From positions 1 to 13,237 of the forward strand of contig JBIOWF010000313.1 in the NCBI GenBank assembly GCA_044868295.1: 13,237 nt of DNA, written 5' to 3'. The notes under the pieces were generated by a model that had not been told where the DNA came from, did not search any database, and saw nothing but the letters and a program-made list of their open reading frames with translations. Made by a program: the position numbers and the translations under genes. Below are positions 7,156-12,079 of the stretch, one piece after another (within the stretch, counting starts at the first letter, position 1; each line of letters opens with the position of its first letter). This DNA comes from JBIOWF01 sp044868295. GTDB lineage: Bacteria; Actinomycetota; Actinomycetes; Streptosporangiales; Streptosporangiaceae.

Positions 7156-8007
7156 TCACATCACACGCTCAGCGCTCATGCGCGTTTCCTCAAACATCCT
7201 GCGGAATCCTCGGTAGAGCGCTCCTTGGGGAGTGGGTGCGAGCTTGTAGACCGCTGACTCATGACCCTCCCACGACTCGCCGAAGGCTGAGACGTACTGG
7301 ATCTCATCCAACACGATCAAGCGCCACACCGGAAGTTGGTAGTACCGGTAAAGCTCGACCGCGATCGACGGCACTCGGTCGGCTAACTCTTTTAGCCGGT
7401 CCTCGGCAAGCCGGATGCCGCTTGCGAACGCCTCAGGGGACTCGTTGATCTCCCGTGATCTGCGCCATGCGGCATCGCCGTCCGGAGAGAGAAGGAGCAC
7501 TCGGAGTATTTGCGGGACATGGTTCCTGCCGATGACCCCAGGACGCAATAGCGAGTCGTTCAAGCCGAGGAGCCCCAGCCCACGAACAGCGAGTACATCG
7601 ATGGCGACAGCATCTCGCGCGGCGCTACGGATGTCGTCGGCGGCCGTAGACTGCGACGGAAATACTTGCATGATCTCGGCGCGCCCTACCGGGCCCAAGT
7701 GGTCGATCCCGGCGGGATGGGCTGGGGCAAGGCCGAAGAGCATCCGTGCCTCGTCAGGCATACCGAGACCAGCCGCGACACGCTCATAGGTCTCAAAAGC
7801 GGTGATCTGGCGAATCCCGCGCATTATTTCGCTAACTCGCCCTTGGAGCATTCCGGTGGCGGCTGCGATACGGGTCTGAGTCGCGCCGTACCTCTGCGCT
7901 AAGTACAGCAGGGTACGGACATCCCGTTTTTGAAGGGCGGTTCTCGTGTCGGGGTGCCGCCACGCTCGCAAGGGAATCTCTATCGCCTCGAATGGCAAGT
8001 GGTTCAC
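7156..8007 (-). CDS. Helix-turn-helix regulator with large C-terminal putative sensor domain
   Basis: A 283-aa cytoplasmic protein. Residues about 28-92 form an XRE-like DNA-binding domain (TLLYLAQRYGATQTRIAAATGM, then QGRVSEIMRG as the recognition helix). Residues about 115-275 form a second domain with AADDIRSAARDAVAIDVLAVRG, an ILRVLLLSPDG strand, and VELYRYYQLPVWRLIVLDE near the end. This resembles the C-terminal domain (DUF5919-like, possibly phospholipase-D-like without catalytic HKD motifs) attached to HTH domains in many actinomycetes; that label is from memory and tentative. GTG at 8007 is preceded by AGGAG at 5 nt, so it is preferred to an ATG at 8037. It heads a two-gene operon with the CYTH protein and is divergent from the methyltransferase series. 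It probably binds the palindrome in its own promoter and may sense a small molecule, perhaps one made or removed by the CYTH partner; both points are inference. Confidence 0.8.
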   Translation of the reverse strand: MNHLPFEAIEIPLRAWRHPDTRTALQKRDVRTLLYLAQRYGATQTRIAAATGMLQGRVSEIMRGIRQITAFETYERVAAGLGMPDEARMLFGLAPAHPAGIDHLGPVGRAEIMQVFPSQSTAADDIRSAARDAVAIDVLAVRGLGLLGLNDSLLRPGVIGRNHVPQILRVLLLSPDGDAAWRRSREINESPEAFASGIRLAEDRLKELADRVPSIAVELYRYYQLPVWRLIVLDEIQYVSAFGESWEGHESAVYKLAPTPQGALYRGFRRMFEETRMSAERVM

Positions 8008-8043
8008 CGGATCTCCTGCCTTAGCGGTCGGACCCAAGCATAC

Positions 8044-8058
8044 ATCTCATGGTGAGAT
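8044..8058. promoter_or_regulatory. Palindromic operator candidate in the divergent promoter region
   Basis: ATCTCA and TGAGAT form perfect 6-bp arms around TGG. It lies 37 nt upstream of the HTH gene start, beside a minus-strand TATGCT that could be its -10, and 150 bp upstream of the methyltransferase. Size and position suit an XRE-type dimer. Binding is inferred. Confidence 0.5.
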
Positions 8059-8146
8059 ACCCGAGGTGACATTGGACTGAGAACGTCCGGGGGTCATGGT
8101 GGGTCCGTGAAGACCGCGCGCACTCGGTACGCGCGTCAAAAACGGC

Positions 8147-8181
8147 GGCCCCGCCAAGCGGTGCAACGACTTGACGGGGCC
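8147..8181 (+). promoter_or_regulatory. Strong stem-loop in the methyltransferase leader
   Basis: GGCCCCGCCAAG (8147-8158) and CTTGACGGGGCC (8170-8181) pair over 12 positions with one C-A mismatch and an 11-nt loop. It ends 13 nt before the GGAGG (8195-8199) of the methyltransferase. It resembles an intrinsic terminator inside a leader, so attenuation, a small stable RNA, or a terminator for an upstream transcript are all possible. A GTG-started basic reading frame (from 8107) runs through it. Confidence 0.6.
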
Positions 8182-8207
8182 TTGATCGCACACTGGAGGT
8201 GCGACCC

Positions 8208-9062
8208 ATGGCACAGCCTAGGACCATTCCGCGCGTCTCAGCGAACGCTTCGTATAGAGGCGCGTACGCGCCGGACGTTCCCAATGTCGCCCGGATGTAC
8301 GACTTCCTGCTGGGTGGTAAGGATCATTACGCCGCTGATCGTGAGGCGGTGGCTCGGGTGCTGGCGACGGCTCCTGATGCGCCGTTGATGGCGAGCGCGA
8401 ACCGAGCGTTTCTGGGTGGCGCGGTGCGGTTTCTGGCCGCCGATGCCGGTATCGGTCAGTTCCTCGACATCGGGTCTGGGCTGCCCACGCGCGACAATGT
8501 CCACGAGGTAGCGCAGAGGGTCAATCCGGGTGCGGACGTCGTCTATGTCGACAATGACCATGTCGTGCTGGCGCACGCTCGGGCGTTGCTGGCAACCAAC
8601 GAACACACGCATGCCTGCTGGGGCGATCTGCGCAGGCCTGAGCGGATCTTGAATACGGCGGGCGAGCATCTCGATCTGGACAGGCCGGTGGCGGTCCTGC
8701 TGGTGGCGGTCCTGCATTTCCTCTCCGACGATGAGGAGCCGTACAAGATCGTGTCGTCGTTGATGGACTCGGTCGCGCCGGGGTCGTACCTGGTGATCTC
8801 ACACGCGGAGCGCACGCCGGAACTGGTGGAGGCGGGCAAGGTCTACGAGAAGGCGGCGGCTCAGGTGGCGCTGCGCTCGCAGGCGGAGATCTGCCGGTTC
8901 TTCGATGGGCTGGATCTGGTCGGGCGGGGCGTGGTGCGGCTGCCGCAGTGGTCACCGGGCGATGACGTCGGCGGGGCGGGCTCGGGTGAGGTCGTGTCGA
9001 TCTATGACGAGCCGGTCACGCGTCGGATGCCGGTCTTCTGCGGCGTGGGTGTGAAGCGGTGA
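8208..9062 (+). CDS. SAM-dependent methyltransferase, DUF574 (Methyltransf_19) type
   Basis: A 284-aa class I methyltransferase of the large actinomycete DUF574 family, whose substrates are mostly unknown. The family signature MYDFLLGGKDHY is at residues 30-41. The SAM-binding Rossmann core follows: FLDIGSGLP (85-93) as motif I, VVYVDNDHV (about 111-119) with the acidic ribose-binding end of strand 2, GDL at 139-141, and AVLLVAVLHFL as strand 4. A typical C-terminal half with SYLVISH follows. ATG at 8208 is preceded by GGAGG at 8 nt; an in-frame GTG at 8199 overlaps that sequence and is rejected. The stop codon overlaps a GTG start of the next frame by 4 nt (GTGA), so translation is coupled. 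In other actinomycetes these proteins often sit beside HTH genes; here it is divergent from one. The methyl acceptor cannot be inferred. Confidence 0.9.
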   Translation: MAQPRTIPRVSANASYRGAYAPDVPNVARMYDFLLGGKDHYAADREAVARVLATAPDAPLMASANRAFLGGAVRFLAADAGIGQFLDIGSGLPTRDNVHEVAQRVNPGADVVYVDNDHVVLAHARALLATNEHTHACWGDLRRPERILNTAGEHLDLDRPVAVLLVAVLHFLSDDEEPYKIVSSLMDSVAPGSYLVISHAERTPELVEAGKVYEKAAAQVALRSQAEICRFFDGLDLVGRGVVRLPQWSPGDDVGGAGSGEVVSIYDEPVTRRMPVFCGVGVKR

Positions 9063-9487
9063 AGGGCCGGGCGGCGCTGGCGAGATCACGCGCGGCGGCG
9101 GACCGGGTTCGTCTTGCCCCGCACATCGTGGCTGCGGCGAACCGGCTCCGCGCGGAACTGGAACGGCACGCAATCCGGGCCGACGTGCACGAGGGCGCTG
9201 GGGTGGCGCTCGTATCGGTCTGACTGGATCTGCTCATCTGGGTCGAGGCCGGACCGGACGGGCTTCGCTACCGCTGGTGGACGGGCCGCACCTCCGAACG
9301 CACCGGGCGATACGTGTATACCGGGTCTCCCGCCCACGCTGTAGAGGCGGCGGCACGGCGGATCGCGGCACGCTACCGGGAACTGTTCGCCGGGCATCCA
9401 ATGTCCCCGGCGGTCGCTGAATGGTCGGAACCGGGCTGCACACCGGCACGGGTTAGGCCGTACTCGGCGGGCGGTGAGCAGCGGTGA
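9059..9487 (+). pseudogene. Small conserved-looking gene interrupted by an in-frame TGA
   Basis: From GTG at 9059 the frame encodes an Arg-rich helix and RADVHEGAGVALVSV, then TGA at 9221-9223 (codon 55). The same frame continues without another stop for 87 codons: LDLLIWVEAGPDG, LRYRWWTGR, SERTGRYVYTGSP, then a basic helix AARRIAARYRELF, ending at TGA 9485-9487. The text on each side reads as one small alpha/beta protein of about 142 aa. Related actinomycete proteins, as I recall them, have Trp at the stop position, so a single TGG-to-TGA change would explain it. No good internal start lies soon after the TGA, so the second half would need readthrough. It overlaps the methyltransferase by 4 nt and the next gene by 1 nt, so its operon position is intact. 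Nonsense mutation, sequencing error and programmed readthrough are all possible. Confidence 0.65.
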
Positions 9488-9723
9488 TGCTGGTCCCTTT
9501 CGAGATCCCCAATGAGCGGCCAGAGCTGACGACAGCGGAGATCGAGGCGATGGCCGCCACGCTTTCACGGGTGAAGGCGGCCTTGGCCGACATCGTCGCG
9601 CGTGAGTGCCGTCGCCCTGAAGGGCTGATCAACCGGGGACGTCTGACCCGTGAGGGCTTGGACGCTGCGGTTGACGAGCTGGGCATGCCTCCGGTCTCCG
9701 ATGAGGAGTGGCGGGGGCTTTGA
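9487..9723 (+). CDS. Small hypothetical protein, 78 aa
   Basis: An acidic protein beginning MLVPFEIPNERPELTTAEI. It is mostly predicted helix (EIEAMAATLSRVKAALADIVAREC) followed by a basic stretch (RRPEGLINRGRLTREGL) and an acidic end (PPVSDEEWRGL). There is no signal peptide, membrane segment or recognisable domain. The ATG at 9487 shares its A with the stop of the preceding interrupted gene (TGATG), so translation is probably coupled; a GTG at 9484 is an equally possible start adding one residue. Codon use fits a real gene. Its location within a tightly packed series supports expression with the methyltransferase. Function unknown. Confidence 0.6.
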   Translation: MLVPFEIPNERPELTTAEIEAMAATLSRVKAALADIVARECRRPEGLINRGRLTREGLDAAVDELGMPPVSDEEWRGL

Positions 9724-9811
9724 GACGGGCGCGGCGGTACGGGCTGACATCCGGGCGTCCCCGTCCCGCCGCGTCATCCATGATCCGCATACGACGAAGA
9801 CAGGAGGAACC

Positions 9812-10036
9812 GTGCGCGTGGTCAACGTCAGTCCGGTGAGGGCTCCGCCGTGGCCTACGGGGCCAGACGTCGGACCGGCAATTACCGAGGTGACGGATTC
9901 AGGGATCACCCATCCATGTGAACCATGTCCAATCCTCAGCCAGACGCACAGGAGAAAACATGACCATCACCCAGGAAATAGCGTCCGAGGCCGTACCCGA
10001 GGCCGTCAAGAACCCCCGCGAGCTGGTCTCGCCTGA
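9812..10036 (+). CDS. Possible 74-aa reading frame with strong Shine-Dalgarno, overlapping the next gene
   Basis: GGAGG at 9803-9807 precedes GTG at 9812 (4 nt) and an in-frame GTG at 9818 (10 nt, the better spacing). The frame reads VRVVNVSPVRAPPWP, then a Thr/Asp segment, THPCEPCPILSQ, and a His/Arg-rich tail, ending at TGA 10034-10036. The last 77 nt overlap the glycine-rich-domain gene in another frame, so at least the C-terminal part would be constrained by that gene. The N-terminal half may be a real peptide or an upstream coupling frame for the next gene. The strong ribosome binding site is the only positive evidence. No family was recognised. Confidence 0.3.
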   Translation: MRVVNVSPVRAPPWPTGPDVGPAITEVTDSGITHPCEPCPILSQTHRRKHDHHPGNSVRGRTRGRQEPPRAGLA

Positions 10037-10403
10037 ACTGTTCGGCAAGCTCGTCGCGCGAGTTGTGCAGGACGCCGACGTCACTCCCGACTACGCGGCG
10101 CGTGTCGTCGATCAGACGATCGTGTTCCTCAAGGCATGTGCCGACAACCGCTCGGGGATGCTGTCTCCGTCCACGCAGGTCGACGACGGGTGGCATGCCT
10201 TCGTGCTGCACACGGAGGAATACGCCGAGTTCTGCGAGCGGATCGCGGGGCGGTTCATACATCATCGGCCCATGATGAACGAGGACATCCGGTCTGGGGC
10301 TGCACTGGCCCGGACGATCGAGGCGCTTCACGCCACCGGCTACCCGGTGGATGAGGAACTGTGGGACCGCACCCAAAGCTGCGGCTCCGGCTGCAAGGAC
10401 TAG
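9960..10403 (+). CDS. Glycine-rich-domain-like (GRDP/DUF1399-like) small protein with Cys-tail
   Basis: A 147-aa cytoplasmic protein. Residues about 30-110 resemble the conserved core of proteins called glycine-rich domain-containing (PF07173-like): LVARVVQDADVTPDYAARVVD, then VDDGWHAFVLHTEEYAEFC (74-92) and GRFIHHRP (97-104). The invariant-looking residues are Asp75 or Asp76, Trp78, His79, His84, Tyr88, Cys92 and the HHRP pair; the clustered His/Asp/Cys could bind a metal. The C-terminus is QSCGSGCKD, with Cys141 and Cys145 exposed on a flexible tail. ATG at 9960 is preceded by AGGAG at 5 nt; an in-frame ATG at 9918 has no such signal. It precedes the kinase-like gene by 21 nt. The biochemical role of the family in bacteria is not known to me. 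A metal-bound adaptor or modified substrate of the neighbouring kinase or methyltransferase is speculation. Confidence 0.75.
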   Translation: MTITQEIASEAVPEAVKNPRELVSPELFGKLVARVVQDADVTPDYAARVVDQTIVFLKACADNRSGMLSPSTQVDDGWHAFVLHTEEYAEFCERIAGRFIHHRPMMNEDIRSGAALARTIEALHATGYPVDEELWDRTQSCGSGCKD

Positions 10404-10424
10404 ATCCAAGGAGAAGGGCCCTCG

Positions 10425-11219
10425 ATGGCGTGCGTCGACTGGACTGAGCTGCCCGAGAAGGCGCGGGATGTGGTGGAATCCCATACCGGATCTGTGCGTG
10501 AGGTGAAACCGGCTGAAACTGGAGAACACTCCGATTTCGCCGCCACTTTGCACACGTCAGCGGGCCGTGTGTTCGTGAAGGGCTCGCGCGCCATCGAGGG
10601 CCCCGACTTCTGGTCGCTCCGCCGCGAAGCACAGATCAACCCGCACGTGGCGAAGTACGCCCCCCGGCTTCTATGGCAGGTAGAGGCCGGAGGCTGGCTG
10701 CTGCTTGGATTTGAGCACGTGGACGGGCGGCATGCCGATTATTCGCCGGGGTCGCCAGACCTGATGCACCTGGCCAGGGTGGTGGAGAGCTTCCAAACCA
10801 TGCCGTGCCCTGGGATGGTGACCAGACGCGCCGAACGGCGTTGGGCGGACTTCGCCGACGATGTGACGCCGATGGCCGGTGAGGCGATGGTCCACATGGA
10901 CCTCAACCCGGCCAACCTGCTGATCACCGAGGACAAGAGGGTCTACGTGATCGACTGGGGATGGGCGTGCAAAGGGGCCGCGTGGGTGGAGTTGGCGACC
11001 CTCATTCAGTGGCTGATCGGTAGCGGGCACAGCCCACGCGAGGCGGAAGCCTGGCTCAGCCAATTCCCCTCCTGGCGTGCGACGGATCCGACAGCGCTCG
11101 ACCTTTTCGCCCTAGCGAACAGCGACAGATGGCGCAAGATCACCGCTGACAACCCCCCGGCATGGGCCGTGAGCCTGGCTGAATGGGTTCAGCGGTGGAA
11201 TATCTACCGAGCCGGATAG
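10425..11219 (+). CDS. Aminoglycoside phosphotransferase (APH)-like kinase
   Basis: A 264-aa kinase-fold protein. It has a small N-lobe with VFVKGSRA (Lys52, probable ATP lysine) and RREAQINPHV (Glu68, probable partner), the linker LLLGFEHVDG, the catalytic loop HMDLNPANLL (His157, Asp159, Asn164) and VIDWGWA with metal-binding Asp177. These match APH/choline-kinase-like enzymes, which phosphorylate hydroxyls of small molecules or sometimes proteins. All key residues are present, so it is likely active. Length is close to the family norm. AAGGAG lies 11 nt before the ATG, slightly far. It is the last gene of the plus-strand series, 21 nt after the GRDP-like gene. Antibiotic resistance is possible but not indicated: clinical APHs are more similar to each other than to this, and the context suggests a dedicated partner. 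Confidence 0.85.
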   Translation: MACVDWTELPEKARDVVESHTGSVREVKPAETGEHSDFAATLHTSAGRVFVKGSRAIEGPDFWSLRREAQINPHVAKYAPRLLWQVEAGGWLLLGFEHVDGRHADYSPGSPDLMHLARVVESFQTMPCPGMVTRRAERRWADFADDVTPMAGEAMVHMDLNPANLLITEDKRVYVIDWGWACKGAAWVELATLIQWLIGSGHSPREAEAWLSQFPSWRATDPTALDLFALANSDRWRKITADNPPAWAVSLAEWVQRWNIYRAG

Positions 11220-11383
11220 GTGTTCTCACCTAACTACGTAGTGGAGCGGCCGGCGTCGATGCGGAGCACCCCGGAGGGGCCGCGTAGCGGTCGGGGCCGG
11301 CGGCGGAGCGGTCGATCTGGATGGCGGCTGTTTCGCATGCTACGGACTGAAACGATCTTGTTGGTCTCCCGCGGCCGGGTTGA
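11220..11383. other. Intergenic DNA after the kinase gene
   Basis: No gene was found. ACTACGTAGT at 11233-11242 is a perfect 10-bp palindrome 14 nt past the kinase stop, and CCCCGGAGGGG nearby is a weak hairpin. A TGA at 11381 closes the plus frame that opens beyond it. Confidence 0.4.
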
Positions 11384-11504
11384 ATGATCTTGATAGGGGC
11401 GTCCATCTTCTACGTGGACGATGTCCTGTTCGAGCGCGTAGGCGGATCGCTCACCATCAAGGCAGGATCGCTCCTCGCGTACACCTCGATGCAAAGAAGA
11501 CAAA
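11384..11504 (+). pseudogene. Possible fragment of a phage structural protein
   Basis: The frame starting at 11384 reads MILIGASIFYVDDVLFERV and then GGSLTIKAGSLLAYTSM before the terminator hairpin. The FYVDDVLFER segment resembles the end of jelly-roll or carbohydrate-binding-like domains common in phage tail and minor structural proteins of actinophages, which are often followed directly by a strong terminator, as here. No start signal or upstream coding sequence is present: the frame is closed by TGA at 11381, and there is no stop before the hairpin. It could be a decayed C-terminal piece or chance similarity. Confidence 0.25.
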
Positions 11505-11543
11505 GCCCCCGGCCCTCATCGGTGAATCCGAGGGGCCGGGGGC
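11505..11543 (+). terminator. Strong GC-rich terminator hairpin
   Basis: GCCCCCGGCCCTC (11505-11517) pairs with GAGGGGCCGGGGGC (11530-11543), 13 bp with one bulged G and a 12-nt loop, flanked by an A-rich stretch (GAAGACAAA) before it and GTTTGTCGTTT after it. The A-before and T-after layout is usual for intrinsic terminators and could work in either direction; plus is preferred because it lies downstream of the kinase series. Confidence 0.7.
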
Positions 11544-11797
11544 CGTTTGTCGTTTCCGGGGGTCTAGCTGGCTTCGCTCGGCGTTGCTGCGCCATCGCCG
11601 CCGCAGCCCTGGTCCTTCTCCACTTCAACCACGCCGAACCATCTGAAAGTGTGCACTGCTACACAGCGCCACGGATCGTTACGCGGAAAGGCTCATTGCC
11701 GCATCACGCGGTTCGAAGGGCCCTTTTGAACTGCGGGTCATTAACGGATTTCTGTGACAGGATCACATTCCGCCCAGCCATCCACATGGAATCTGTG

Positions 11798-11959
11798 CTA
11801 CCCGCATATCGCGCCGGGATTGGCGACAGCGGCCCGGAGGTCGATGTCCGAGACAAGGCCATCCGGTGCGTCATGGCGACCGGCGACATCAAGTCGGTCA
11901 AAGGTCATGTCGAAGAAGTTGGGTTGAGGTCCGGGAATGAAGACCTCCTCTGCTGCCAT
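11798..11959 (-). CDS. Possible 53-aa hypothetical ORF
   Basis: The frame begins MAAEEVFIPGPQPNFFDM, continues TFDRLDVAGRHDAPDGL and ends with DIDLRAAVANPGAICG at TAG 11798-11800. The composition resembles a real acidic protein, but there is no well-placed ribosome binding site, and the frame stays open upstream into the insertion-sequence repeats, so it may be the 3' end of a gene cut by that insertion. The opposite strand is also open here with somewhat higher GC at third positions. No family recognised. Confidence 0.22.
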   Translation of the reverse strand: MAAEEVFIPGPQPNFFDMTFDRLDVAGRHDAPDGLVSDIDLRAAVANPGAICG

Positions 11960-11984
11960 ATAGGGCGAGGACTTGTCCTTCCTT

Positions 11985-12025
11985 GGTTGATGCTTGACAC
12001 TCCGACTTCGGTTGATGCTTTACGC
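11985..12025. repeat. Tandem-spaced 16-bp direct repeat at the insertion-sequence end
   Basis: GGTTGATGCTTGACAC (11985-12000) and GGTTGATGCTTTACGC (12010-12025) match at 14 of 16 positions with 25-bp spacing. They lie 55 bp before the transposase start, where the terminal or subterminal binding sites of an IS481-type element are expected. They probably mark the left end of the element, but its exact terminal base and any target duplication cannot be fixed because the right end is outside the window. Confidence 0.5.
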
Positions 12026-12079
12026 CCTGTGAGCTGGCTTTGCTTTCCCGTGATTGCTGGCGATCGCGTGGAGGCCGGG

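Larger units (their letters stand above)
11544..12079. other. Unassigned decayed region before the transposase
   Basis: No firm gene. The plus frame shared with the transposase is free of stops from 11384 onward, and a minus frame (11798-11959) also looks protein-like, so the open frames cannot be told apart by eye. GC at third positions is lower than in the real genes around it. This fits DNA that has lost function beside an insertion sequence. Confidence 0.45.

Noticed and set aside
8107..8388. 93-codon frame starting in the methyltransferase leader
   Set aside because: Most of it overlaps the methyltransferase in another frame. Kept only as a possible leader peptide in the findings, not called as a gene.
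8238..8955. Minus-strand frames of 98-159 codons inside the methyltransferase gene
   Set aside because: Antisense to a gene with clear SAM-binding motifs and a good ribosome binding site.
9924..9963. 12-codon ATG frame ending at the start of the GRDP-like gene
   Set aside because: Too short and without a ribosome binding site; the ATGA overlap alone is not enough.
11711..11722. GGTTCGAAGGG resembling a tRNA T-loop
   Set aside because: No acceptor, anticodon or D stems can be formed around it.
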